The notes under the pieces were generated by a model. The model worked only from the letters and a program-made list of their open reading frames with translations. It did no database searches and was not told where the DNA came from. A stretch of DNA of 49,415 nucleotides from Bacteroidales bacterium UBA3388. GTDB lineage: Bacteria; Bacteroidota; Bacteroidia; Bacteroidales; P3. The stretch is taken from contig DEPQ01000077.1 of assembly GCA_002358855.1 (NCBI GenBank), positions 18,178 through 67,592 on the forward strand, given 5' to 3'. The position numbers and the translations under genes were made by a program. This document shows positions 8,297-16,575 of the stretch, one piece after another. The stretch's first letter is position 1. The number at the start of each line of letters is the position of its first letter.

Positions 8297-10720
8297 TTAT
8301 TTTATCACTATCTTGTGAGTTTTGCTTGCTGCTTTATTGTATGCTTTTACGATGTATGCTCCTGCTGATGCTTCGTTTAGGTTAAAGTTATAGTTGTTTG
8401 TTGTCAAGATTTTTTGACCTAAGGCGTTGTAAACCTCTATTTGCAAATCGGTTTGAGTAGAAGAAATGCTTACAAAACGGTTTGAATTGCTGATTTCAAT
8501 ATTATTGTCTTTTGCATCTTCTATTGTAGAGGCTTTTTTAACTAATAATTGGAATCTATTTGCGTTTTCTCCCGCTGTGATTTCAGTTGTATATTCTACT
8601 CCATCATTCATTCTTGTAGCTTTGCCGTTATCTATTAGGAATACTACTAAATCTTCTGGTATATCTTTTAGTCTGAATGTTACTTCTTTGTCTTCAAAAC
8701 AACGAACATTCATTTGCGCATAGTAAGGTAAAGTTTTTACTTCTTCTTTTACTAATGACATTCCGTCTGTCACAAAATATGGTTCAGTAATTTGGTCCAT
8801 TGCAAAGAGTTTGTTCGCATCAAATATATCATAACCTTGTTGTGCCTTTTCATTGTGGGCAAACAAAAGTTCTGATTCTTTATTCCCTTCAAACATTGAA
8901 ATAGTCATAAACTTCTTTTTAGAAGATTTATTTAAATAAGTGTGATTTGATTCCAGATATTCATGTAATTGTTCTTTCTTAAATGTAATTTGTTTTTCTC
9001 CTGCTGAGTTAAAATTCACAAAAAAGCCTTGTCCAACTCCAAGATCATAATTTTCTCCTTGTGCTTTAAAAGTAAAAGCATTTGTTGTTGCATCATGAAC
9101 ATATATTCCTTGACCTTGAATATCTGCTGAAAGATTTTGTGTTATAAATGAATTAACACATAGTTTTGCAGGATAAGGATTTGCTAATGCTAACCAATTT
9201 CCTGCACTATCGCCTGCTGTTATTGTTTTACTAACAACTACATTATCACTATTCAACGCAAAAGGTATATTTATTAGTCCAGATTCTATTTGTTCTATTG
9301 GTTCTCCGTAATCTCTTTGTGTGGAAAAAACAACACCTCCATCATAGAACGGCCACGCTAAAAATCCTTCTCCTGCTTCAACTACAGAATCTACAGTAGA
9401 GAAATTATTTGACCAATCATTATTATCATAATCAAATTGCACAACTGTTACGTCTTTCCCACCAGGTCCTATTTTTACTCCCCACAAATCATAACCTTCA
9501 AAAGGCGCTCCAATGAAATTCCATTTTCCTTGTGTAGCAGGAACAACTACTTCAACGACTCCATCTAAGTTTTCGTGTAGGTAATTCTGATCCATTGTTA
9601 GTTGATTGTTGTTTGTAGATACTATATCCCTTTCAATCAATTGTCCTCCCGCAGCTACATCTATACGTAAGACACCCTCATTTAAAGAAGTATAAGGATA
9701 AATATGTTTAGAATTTGTCAAAGTTACTGTATCTCCTTTTTTTATGTGAAAATGATGATCTAAATTTGTTGGAATCTTATTACCTTCCCAAGTTGCAGTA
9801 TCATTAAAATTTCCATTTTGCTTAGTTCTTCTTATACATTTTTCTGTTAAATAATTCCACCAACTTTGAGGATAATTAGAGGCTTGACCACAAGGGACTA
9901 TAATAGCAGTAACATTAGTGCCAAAAGGGTTGTTCCCTGATGTTTCTATTTGGGAATCTCCCATACATACCACAGTTAAATGGTTGCAATTTGCAAAAGT
10001 ATTTTCTGCAATATAAACATTAGAGTTAAAAAATATAAACCTGATACCATGACAAGTTTCAAAGGCTCGTGAATATATTGAATCTAAACTTGAAGGGAAT
10101 ATTACCTCTTTTAAACTATAACACGCAGCAAAACATTGCTCTCCAATAGTAGTTACACCCTCAGGAATCAATATTTCTTCTAATTTTTCACATTTCCAAA
10201 ACGTATATGGTTTTATTTCTGTCATTCCTTGAGGTAGGTTAATAGAAGTTAAATTAATACAATTATCAAAAGCATGTGATCCAATACTTGTACAAGTTTC
10301 TGGCAAACTTACAGAGTTTATTTTTTGACAATTATAAAAAGCAGAGTCCCCTATTGCAGTAACTCCTTCTCCTAAATCAACCTCTTCTAACTTTCCACAA
10401 CTTTGAAAAGCATTTTTACCTACTTCTGTAACAGTATTAGGAATTATTACTTCTTTTAAATCATTTGAATTTTGGAAAGCATAATCTGCAATCTTTGTAA
10501 CAGTATATTCTTGGCTATTATAAGTAACAGTTGCTGGAATATTTACTGTTTTAACTTGATTGTTGTTAAATTCGTTTTCTTGTTTCTTAACTTCAACATA
10601 GTGATTACTTTCATCTATTACTGTATAAGTTAAACGCAAACTTGTATCTGTAAATACTGTTTGTCCCATTAGGGTGATTGAAAAGATAATAGACAGAAGT
10701 GTCAATAAATATTTCTTCAT
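8297..10720 (-). CDS. BspA-like leucine-rich-repeat surface protein with T9SS sorting domain
   Basis: An 807-residue secreted protein. The signal peptide is about residues 1-20. From about residue 55 to 280 there are repeated LRR_5 (BspA/Treponema type) units of about 23 residues, with the pattern I-x-x-x-A-F-x-x-C-x-x-L-x-x-V-x-L-P. The middle (about 290-735) is a long beta-rich region of unknown fold. The last 65 residues form a type A T9SS C-terminal domain, with an LQIEVYNALGQKI strand and the final GAYIVKAYNKAASKTHKIVIK region. Such proteins are exported by the T9SS and attached to the surface by the PorU sortase; both machinery types are in this window. BspA-like proteins often bind host or neighbouring cells. 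It is monocistronic with its own promoter and terminator, and the promoter contains a poly-G run. Confidence 0.88.
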   Translation of the reverse strand: MKKYLLTLLSIIFSITLMGQTVFTDTSLRLTYTVIDESNHYVEVKKQENEFNNNQVKTVNIPATVTYNSQEYTVTKIADYAFQNSNDLKEVIIPNTVTEVGKNAFQSCGKLEEVDLGEGVTAIGDSAFYNCQKINSVSLPETCTSIGSHAFDNCINLTSINLPQGMTEIKPYTFWKCEKLEEILIPEGVTTIGEQCFAACYSLKEVIFPSSLDSIYSRAFETCHGIRFIFFNSNVYIAENTFANCNHLTVVCMGDSQIETSGNNPFGTNVTAIIVPCGQASNYPQSWWNYLTEKCIRRTKQNGNFNDTATWEGNKIPTNLDHHFHIKKGDTVTLTNSKHIYPYTSLNEGVLRIDVAAGGQLIERDIVSTNNNQLTMDQNYLHENLDGVVEVVVPATQGKWNFIGAPFEGYDLWGVKIGPGGKDVTVVQFDYDNNDWSNNFSTVDSVVEAGEGFLAWPFYDGGVVFSTQRDYGEPIEQIESGLINIPFALNSDNVVVSKTITAGDSAGNWLALANPYPAKLCVNSFITQNLSADIQGQGIYVHDATTNAFTFKAQGENYDLGVGQGFFVNFNSAGEKQITFKKEQLHEYLESNHTYLNKSSKKKFMTISMFEGNKESELLFAHNEKAQQGYDIFDANKLFAMDQITEPYFVTDGMSLVKEEVKTLPYYAQMNVRCFEDKEVTFRLKDIPEDLVVFLIDNGKATRMNDGVEYTTEITAGENANRFQLLVKKASTIEDAKDNNIEISNSNRFVSISSTQTDLQIEVYNALGQKILTTNNYNFNLNEASAGAYIVKAYNKAASKTHKIVIK

Positions 10721-10749
10721 AAAATTTACGCTTTAAAAATTTCAGCGTG

Positions 10750-10782
10750 CAAAGGTAGTAAAAAAATTTCCCCCCCCCCATA
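10750..10782 (-). promoter_or_regulatory. LRR gene promoter with poly-G tract in the spacer
   Basis: Read on the minus strand, TACCTTTG (10757-10750) matches the -7 consensus. A TATG at 10782-10779, 21 bases upstream, sits where the -33 TTG box is expected. The spacer between them contains a run of ten G (10779-10770) next to AAATTTTTTT. Slipped-strand change in the G-run would change the -33 to -7 distance. Transcription is predicted to start about 26 bases before the start codon at 10720. Confidence 0.6.
10770..10779. repeat. Homopolymer tract, ten C (+) / ten G (-)
   Basis: This is the only G/C homopolymer of this length that I saw in a window dominated by A and T. It lies 50-60 bases upstream of the LRR gene start codon, inside the predicted promoter spacer. 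Long G/C runs are typical slipped-strand mutation sites in phase-variable surface genes. Confidence 0.9.
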
Positions 10783-10804
10783 ATTTTTTGCTATTTTTTT
10801 TTGC

Positions 10805-10832
10805 AAAAAAAAGACACAACTAATGTTGTGCC
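10805..10832 (-). terminator. Terminator of the holA-to-DUF4831 gene run
   Basis: On the minus strand GGCACAAC, loop ATTA, GTTGTGTC forms an 8-base-pair stem (one G-U pair) followed by eight T. It lies about 67 bases past the DUF4831 gene stop and isolates that run from the LRR promoter. Confidence 0.88.
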
Positions 10833-10838
10833 TTTTTA

Positions 10839-10901
10839 TTTCTTTGTTTTATTTATTTTTTTCTTTGCTTTATTTTTCTATTTCTTTGTTTTATTTTTTT
10901 A
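10839..10901 (-). repeat. Three tandem 21-base AT-rich repeats
   Basis: Three units start at 10839, 10860 and 10881, exactly 21 bases apart, each beginning TTTCTTTGYTTTATTT on the plus strand (AAATAAARCAAAGAAA on the minus strand). They occupy the 3' untranslated region of the DUF4831 gene, before its terminator. The middle copy is the same sequence found singly or in arrays at 22715, 28051 and 38231. Low complexity alone does not explain the exact phasing of the single C and G in each unit. Confidence 0.8.
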
Positions 10902-12011
10902 TTTCACTGACTTTAATGCGCCTGTTTGGCGTTTGAATGTTATATTGCTTGGTGAGTCCATCATATATGACACAACGCCAAATTGACTTAGGTGTGTTGT
11001 TTTGAAAAATCTCTTCCCTTCAAAGTCAATGCTTAGTTCTACCATTTCTGGTATGCGATAGTAAAGTCCAACTCCTTTTTTTGCTATTAGTTTTTGAAGT
11101 TTGTCGTCTTTTTTCTTTTGTTCTTCTATTTTTTCGTATTCTTTTGTGGTGTTAAGTGAGTGGATTCTAACGGCAACTATTGGTGCTTGTGATTTGTGAT
11201 TTAGACTTAATACGCCTTCTTCCTCAGAGAATTTGAAAATGCCTTGCAATAGGTCTTCTTCTACAATAAGTGGTTTGTCAGGTGTAAGAGCAAATGTATA
11301 TTCTAACTCTTCTGATGTGGTTTCTCCAACAAATAATGCTACGTATCCGTCAATCATTTTGTCTAATTGCTTGTACATATATTCTATTGAGTTGTTCATG
11401 TATGTTCCGTCAACGCTTCCCGATAAAACATCTAATTGTCTTTCTCTTAAATCTTCTATTGCTTTTATTGCTTTTTCGGCTGTTAGGTTTGGAATATTGT
11501 CTAATCTACCTTGTGATAAGAGTTTTTGTTCGTAAATAGGGTTTGTTTCAAGACTTGAAGTTGGTTGTGTGCATTTTTCAGGCTTTGGAGCATGTGGATG
11601 TGGTTTGCAATCGTGCTTTTCTTCTACTTCTCCTATTGAAAGCAAGGCTCCTTCTGGTGTTTTTGATATATTTATATTTTTAAGCGTGTTTAAAAAATAA
11701 ACATTGTCGTTATCGCCTACGGGACGTGAAGATATTTCTATGTCTTTTATTCTATATTTTACTGCATCGTTTATTATGATGTTTTTTGCTCCTATCATAT
11801 AGGCATAATCAGCAAAAACTCCTTTGCTTTCTTGCACTTTCTCTACTTTAACCTTAAATATCAATTCGGTTTTTGGTAAGGTGTAATACATTCCCTTTGC
11901 ATTGAAAGGGACTTTGTCTGTTGTAAACGAACGATATGTTTGTGCTGTTGCTGTTAATCCGCATAATATCGTTGCTACTATTAGAGTTATTTGTTTTATT
12001 CTTCTTTTCAT
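10899..12011 (-). CDS. Exported DUF4831 family protein
   Basis: A 370-residue protein with a signal peptide (about 1-23, ending in TATAQ). The N-terminal half (FYxLPKTELxFKVKVEK, followed by the FADYAYMIGAKN and YRIKDIEISSRPV segments) matches my recollection of the Bacteroidota DUF4831 family. There is a short His/Pro-rich stretch near residue 135 (HDCKPHPHAPKPEKC). The C-terminal half contains a charged helix (KEYEKIEEQKKKDDKLQKL) and ends without a T9SS sorting domain or barrel signature. The function is unknown. It is the last gene of the minus-strand run, 4 bases after the WG-repeat gene. Confidence 0.65.
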   Translation of the reverse strand: MKRRIKQITLIVATILCGLTATAQTYRSFTTDKVPFNAKGMYYTLPKTELIFKVKVEKVQESKGVFADYAYMIGAKNIIINDAVKYRIKDIEISSRPVGDNDNVYFLNTLKNINISKTPEGALLSIGEVEEKHDCKPHPHAPKPEKCTQPTSSLETNPIYEQKLLSQGRLDNIPNLTAEKAIKAIEDLRERQLDVLSGSVDGTYMNNSIEYMYKQLDKMIDGYVALFVGETTSEELEYTFALTPDKPLIVEEDLLQGIFKFSEEEGVLSLNHKSQAPIVAVRIHSLNTTKEYEKIEEQKKKDDKLQKLIAKKGVGLYYRIPEMVELSIDFEGKRFFKTTHLSQFGVVSYMMDSPSNITFKRQTGALKSVK

Positions 12012-12015
12012 AAGT

Positions 12016-13737
12016 TTATTGTTTTATGTTTATTACTCCGTATTTGTTTTTATTTTTGATAATAAAATACTCTGCTCCCATAAACGCTCTTAAGCCCAAA
12101 GTGTTTAATTGCATTTCTATATTATCTACTTCTCCTGTCATTAAAACTGTTTGTTCTGCAAAATTATTGTCTATAACTTTCAGTTGATTGTCTTGATATA
12201 CTACGGCTTGGTCTTTAAAGAATATGCTAGCATACTTATAAAATTTATTTGTTAACGGTTTGAAGTCTTTTTCTGAATAGAATGACCAACCCTCTGTGGT
12301 TTTTGCTACAACAATTCCGTTAGATGTTCCTTTGATTGAAAGAAATTGTTGAGGAGTTTCATTTTTTTCTGCATAAACTCTTTTACGCACTTTCTTTTCT
12401 TTGTATTCGATGTAATTATTTGTAATCATTATTGACTCAGTTTCGCCAAAAGTTACGATTTCTCCTTTACTGTTTAGAAGTTTTGAGTCTTTTTTACCGT
12501 CATATAACACAAAGAATTTTTTTGATGGAGAAGGTTTTGCTTCCTTGTAGGCAAATGGAATAACAATATTGTTGTTCATATCCACAACTCCCCATTTATC
12601 TTTTTTACGAAAACAAATTTTGTCGGCAACTATGGATATTATTTCATCATATATTGGTTCTATCAACCATTTTCCTTCTGCGTCTTGAATACCATAAGAG
12701 AAATTCTTTTCAATCACAAAATACACTTCTCCTTTTTGATTGTTTGCTATATCAAGTATTGTTCCCTCTATTGTAGAAAGGAGATTTTGTTCGTCATCAT
12801 AGATAAATGTTTTATTTTCTTTGTGAGCCAAGAAAAATGTATCGTTCGTTATTCTTATTTCAACTCTCTCGTATGCAGGCGGAACATAGATTACGCTGTC
12901 TTTTCCTATGATTCCTTGTTCTAAGTTTTGAGTTATTGCAAAGTAATCAGGCAAAACGGTTGGCAGAATCACTTGATAGATTGGAGGAACTATTATTTTC
13001 CCTTCATCATTCATTAGTGCTTGTCCTCCTTGCTCTGTATAGGCTTTGACATAGGTTGCTTCCTTGCCGTTATATACTCCGAAATCAGCATAAGTTGCAG
13101 GAGAAATTATCTCACCTTTTCCATTGATTAAGCCAAACATTGGCATACCCGAAGTTGTGATTTGTTTGTAGGAATAAAGTTTGCTTTCAATCAAAACAGA
13201 GATATCAAGATATTGTGGATATAGCACAATCTTTCCCTTAGAGTTTGCTATACCAAATTTTCCGTCCTTTTTGATTGCAACTGCATCGCCAATTCTTGAA
13301 GTGATTTCGTATTCTTGTGAAATTATTTGCTGATTTTGTTTGTTAATTAACTGATAGCGACCATCTACTTCTACAAGACATGCTCCGTTATCAAAGATAT
13401 TGATTTGTGATTTATCTTCTCTATAAGTTTGTTTTTCAACTGGATAAATCGGTTCTATAAGAACTTTACCTAAGGTATCAACAAAACCTATTTTATTATT
13501 GGAAATGAATGATATTACGCCATCTCCCAAAGCGTCTATGCCGTCATATTGACAAGGAACAATTTGTTTTTTGTCTTTTACTACGCCCCACTTCCCATTT
13601 TGTTTGACTGCGAAAAATTTTCCGTCCAAAGAAAATATTGAATCGTAATTTATTTCAACACAAAGATTGAAAACCGATTGTGAAAAGGCGATATTTGAAA
13701 ATAAAACGGCGATTAAAACTGATAATATCTTTCTCAT
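12016..13737 (-). CDS. WG-repeat (KWG) protein
   Basis: A 573-residue exported protein with a signal peptide at about 1-19. It is made almost entirely of WG/KWG beta repeats, each about 30-50 residues with the core G-K-W/F-G-V/L-x-x-x-x-G-K-x-I-x-P-x-Y. Clear copies are GKWGVVKDKKQIVPCQYDGI, KFGIANSKGKIVLYPQY, SYGIQDAEGKWLIEPIYDEI and KWGVVDMNNNIVIPFAYKEA, and the last lines end in NKYGVINIKQ. Such repeats act as protein-binding scaffolds, but no specific partner is known here. It has no sorting domain, so it may stay in the periplasm. It is 15 bases behind aguA and 4 bases ahead of the DUF4831 gene. Confidence 0.85.
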   Translation of the reverse strand: MRKILSVLIAVLFSNIAFSQSVFNLCVEINYDSIFSLDGKFFAVKQNGKWGVVKDKKQIVPCQYDGIDALGDGVISFISNNKIGFVDTLGKVLIEPIYPVEKQTYREDKSQINIFDNGACLVEVDGRYQLINKQNQQIISQEYEITSRIGDAVAIKKDGKFGIANSKGKIVLYPQYLDISVLIESKLYSYKQITTSGMPMFGLINGKGEIISPATYADFGVYNGKEATYVKAYTEQGGQALMNDEGKIIVPPIYQVILPTVLPDYFAITQNLEQGIIGKDSVIYVPPAYERVEIRITNDTFFLAHKENKTFIYDDEQNLLSTIEGTILDIANNQKGEVYFVIEKNFSYGIQDAEGKWLIEPIYDEIISIVADKICFRKKDKWGVVDMNNNIVIPFAYKEAKPSPSKKFFVLYDGKKDSKLLNSKGEIVTFGETESIMITNNYIEYKEKKVRKRVYAEKNETPQQFLSIKGTSNGIVVAKTTEGWSFYSEKDFKPLTNKFYKYASIFFKDQAVVYQDNQLKVIDNNFAEQTVLMTGEVDNIEMQLNTLGLRAFMGAEYFIIKNKNKYGVINIKQ

Positions 13738-13752
13738 ATTTTTGTAATTGTT

Positions 13753-14781
13753 TTATAATGCAGGTTCTTGTTGAGAAAGGCAATGAAAACTACCTAATCC
13801 CCATATAATATCTGTTGAGTCTATGCCTACGACTTTGCGATCTGTAAAGATTTTGCTAAGAATATCCATAGCCTCTTGGTCTTGTGGGCATTTATATAAA
13901 GGAACGATTACCGCATAATTAGATATATAGAAATTAGCATAAGATGCTGGCAAGCGTTGTTCTTCCCATATAACAGGATTTGGCATAGGCAACTCGATAA
14001 TCTCTAATTGTTTTCCATTTTCTAAGCGAGCTTGTTTTAGAAGTTTTAGATTTTCTTGTAGCGGAGTGTAGTTTTCATCATTTTTATTCTTTTCTATTGC
14101 AGTAATTACTGTATCGGCTTTTACGAAACGTGTAATATCATCAACATGTCCGTCAGTGTCATCACCCTCTATGCCGTCTGCTAACCATATTACGTTATCT
14201 ACATTGTAGTAATTGCAGAGTTTTTCTTCTATTTCGGCTTGTGAAAGACTTGGATTGCGGTTTTCATTCAACAAACAAGCGGTTGTTGTCAGCAAACTAC
14301 CTTTTCCGTTTACGTCAATAGAGCCTCCTTCCATTATTATGTGTGGATGGAAAACTTCTAACTCTAAATGTTTTGCTATTTGCAAAGGAATTTGATTGTC
14401 TAATTCACAAGGGTATTTGCCTCCCCAAGCATTGTAGTCCCAATTTACTATTGCTTTTTGATTTTCCTTTAAAACAAAGGCAGGACCGTGGTCTCTACAC
14501 CAAGCATCATTTGTTCGGAATTGATGAAAGTGTATATTCTCCATTTTTGTTCCTATTTCTTGTAACTGAGCAAAAACTGTGTCTTGCATTTTTTGGTCCA
14601 AGACATTTATATTTACTTTTTCGCCTTTGGAGAGTTCAGCAATAAATTGATTGTATGAAGGGAATATTGTTTCTATTTTATCAGGCCAAGAATTTTCATT
14701 GTGAGGATAACTCAGCCATGTGCTTTCGTGTTTTGCCCATTCAGCAGGAAATACAAATCCTAAGTCTTTTGGTGTTTTCAT
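13753..14781 (-). CDS. aguA: Agmatine deiminase
   Basis: A 342-residue peptidyl-arginine deiminase family enzyme. It has the substrate-binding segments ESTWLSYPHNENSW, NDAWCRDHGPAFV and MEGGSIDVNGKGSLLTT, then the GDDTDGHVDD catalytic Asp/His motif. The C-terminal GLGSFHCLSQQEPA contains the nucleophile Cys334. It converts agmatine to N-carbamoylputrescine plus ammonia. The next enzyme, AguB, is encoded 19 bases upstream in the same direction. Together they form the agmatine route to putrescine; the arginine decarboxylase that makes agmatine must be elsewhere. Confidence 0.95.
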   Translation of the reverse strand: MKTPKDLGFVFPAEWAKHESTWLSYPHNENSWPDKIETIFPSYNQFIAELSKGEKVNINVLDQKMQDTVFAQLQEIGTKMENIHFHQFRTNDAWCRDHGPAFVLKENQKAIVNWDYNAWGGKYPCELDNQIPLQIAKHLELEVFHPHIIMEGGSIDVNGKGSLLTTTACLLNENRNPSLSQAEIEEKLCNYYNVDNVIWLADGIEGDDTDGHVDDITRFVKADTVITAIEKNKNDENYTPLQENLKLLKQARLENGKQLEIIELPMPNPVIWEEQRLPASYANFYISNYAVIVPLYKCPQDQEAMDILSKIFTDRKVVGIDSTDIIWGLGSFHCLSQQEPAL

Positions 14782-14800
14782 TTTTAGTTATTGGTTTTTG

Positions 14801-15661
14801 TTAATCAATGCAACGTTTTGTTATTTCTTGATAAGAGTCAATTCTTCTGTCTCTTAGGTATGGCCAATGTATGCGATAGTGATCTGTTTGTTCGGTTTCT
14901 ATCTCTACAACTGTGATTTCTTCTTCGGTATGAGAGGATTTATGAAGCAATGTACCGAATGGATTTGAAATAAAACTTCCTCCCCAAAATTTCATATTGC
15001 CTTCTTGCCCTACTCTATTAACAGAAACTGTGTGAACTCCATTTGCTATTGCGTGAGAGCGTTGAATACATTGCCATGCTTCGTATTGTTCTTTGTTTGT
15101 GGCTTCATCTTGTGATATATCCCAACCTATTGCTGTTGGATAGAAGAGAATGTCTGCTCCTTTAAGGGCTGTGATTCTACTTGCTTCTGGATACCATTGA
15201 TCCCAACAGATTAAAACGCCGATGTTACCGAATTTTGTTTGGAATACTTTGTATCCTAAGTCTCCTGGTGTGAAATAGAATTTTTCGTAATAGCCTGGGT
15301 CATCAGGTATGTGCATTTTTCTGTATTTTCCTAAGTATTCTCCGTCTGCATCAAGCACTGCTACTGTATTGTGATAGAGTCCTTTCATTCTTTTTTCAAA
15401 TAATGAAGCTATGATAACTACTCCTAATTCTTTTGCTAAGTCGGAAAGAATTTTTGTTGTACTTCCTGGAATTTCTTCTGCTAATTTAAAGTTTTCATAG
15501 TCTTCTACATCACAGAAATAAAGCGATGCAAACAATTCTTGTAAACAAATAATATTGGCTCCTTGTTGAGCGGCTTGACGTATATTTGTTATTGTTTTTT
15601 CAATGTTGGCTTGCTTGTCTTTTTGACAAGACATTTGTATCATTCCTACTTTAACTTTCAT
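14801..15661 (-). CDS. aguB: N-carbamoylputrescine amidase
   Basis: A 286-residue nitrilase-fold amidohydrolase with the full catalytic triad: Glu42 (CLQELF), Lys115 (KYRKMHIPDD) and Cys152 (LICWDQWYPEAS). The DQWYPE sequence and the pairing with aguA identify it as N-carbamoylputrescine amidase, which releases putrescine, CO2 and ammonia. The ATG overlaps the stop of the upstream transporter gene (ATGA type, 4 bases), so the two are translationally coupled. Confidence 0.95.
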   Translation of the reverse strand: MKVKVGMIQMSCQKDKQANIEKTITNIRQAAQQGANIICLQELFASLYFCDVEDYENFKLAEEIPGSTTKILSDLAKELGVVIIASLFEKRMKGLYHNTVAVLDADGEYLGKYRKMHIPDDPGYYEKFYFTPGDLGYKVFQTKFGNIGVLICWDQWYPEASRITALKGADILFYPTAIGWDISQDEATNKEQYEAWQCIQRSHAIANGVHTVSVNRVGQEGNMKFWGGSFISNPFGTLLHKSSHTEEEITVVEIETEQTDHYRIHWPYLRDRRIDSYQEITKRCID

Positions 15662-16563
15662 ATCTTTCTTCTTTTTTTAAATCCAAATTGACTGAGTAAT
15701 AATCCCGAAACAACGATTAAAATTCCTAAAACTTTGAGAAAAGAAAATAGTTCTTGACCTAAAATTATGGCAACAATAATTGTTACTACGGGTATTGCAT
15801 TTGTAAATATACTTACTTTGATTACTGATAATAATTTTGCACTATATGAGTATAACATAAAGGCTCCTGCTGAACAAAAGATTGCTAAAAAGACTAAACT
15901 AAGTATTGCGTCTTTTGTCCAAACGACTGAGGAAATTTTGTCTAAATCAAAAATTAACAAACATGGTAAGAAATAGAGTATTCCTACGATGTTTTGGGTT
16001 GTTGTAATGGTTATTGGGTTGTATTTATTGATTAGGCGTGAAAGAATTACGCTATATCCCGAACCTGCAAAGACTGCTAAAAGCAAAAGCAAAGTTCCTT
16101 GCCACGAGATTTTGATTTCCCCCTCTGGATTTATGCTCATTATCATTATTCCTATAACAGAAATTACTGCTCCAAAGAGTAAGTTCCAACCTATTTTGTC
16201 TTTGTTGAATATGTGTAAGGCTATGGGATTTACTATCGGTAATAAGGCTATCATTATAGCAGCAAAACTTGCATCAACAAAGTGCATACTGAAATTTTCA
16301 CCAATAAAATATAAGAAAGGTTCAAACAAAGCAAGTAAAAAGAACTTTGGCAAGTCTGTTTTTTCAATTCGTTCTAATTTTCCCATCAATTTAAAGACAG
16401 AAAACATAAGAAGCGATGCTATTGCAAGTCTTATTGTTAGGATTAGAAAGACAGGAAAATTTGCATTTAAAAGTTCTTTTGTCCAAACAAAACTTATACC
16501 CCAAAATATCATTGAGAATATTATGGAAACATAGGCTATGATTGATTTTCTATTGCTTTGCAT
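15658..16563 (-). CDS. EamA/DMT family transporter
   Basis: A 301-residue membrane protein with about ten hydrophobic segments arranged as two EamA repeats. The first begins IFWGISFVWTKELL and the second ends in the GQELFSFLKVLGILIVVSGLLLSQ segment. The C-terminus is basic (FKKRRKI), as expected for a cytoplasmic end. Family members export or import small metabolites by a drug/metabolite antiport mechanism. Overlap with aguB and closeness to aguA suggest a polyamine or arginine-derived substrate, but this is inference from position only. Confidence 0.85.
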   Translation of the reverse strand: MQSNRKSIIAYVSIIFSMIFWGISFVWTKELLNANFPVFLILTIRLAIASLLMFSVFKLMGKLERIEKTDLPKFFLLALFEPFLYFIGENFSMHFVDASFAAIMIALLPIVNPIALHIFNKDKIGWNLLFGAVISVIGIMIMSINPEGEIKISWQGTLLLLLAVFAGSGYSVILSRLINKYNPITITTTQNIVGILYFLPCLLIFDLDKISSVVWTKDAILSLVFLAIFCSAGAFMLYSYSAKLLSVIKVSIFTNAIPVVTIIVAIILGQELFSFLKVLGILIVVSGLLLSQFGFKKRRKI

Positions 16564-16575
16564 AATTTATTCTTT

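Noticed and set aside
10801..10986. 61-residue Phe-rich frame on the plus strand
   Set aside because: It is translated from the T-rich 21-base repeats and overlaps the terminator and the end of the DUF4831 gene. Its composition (long runs of Phe) is not that of a real protein.
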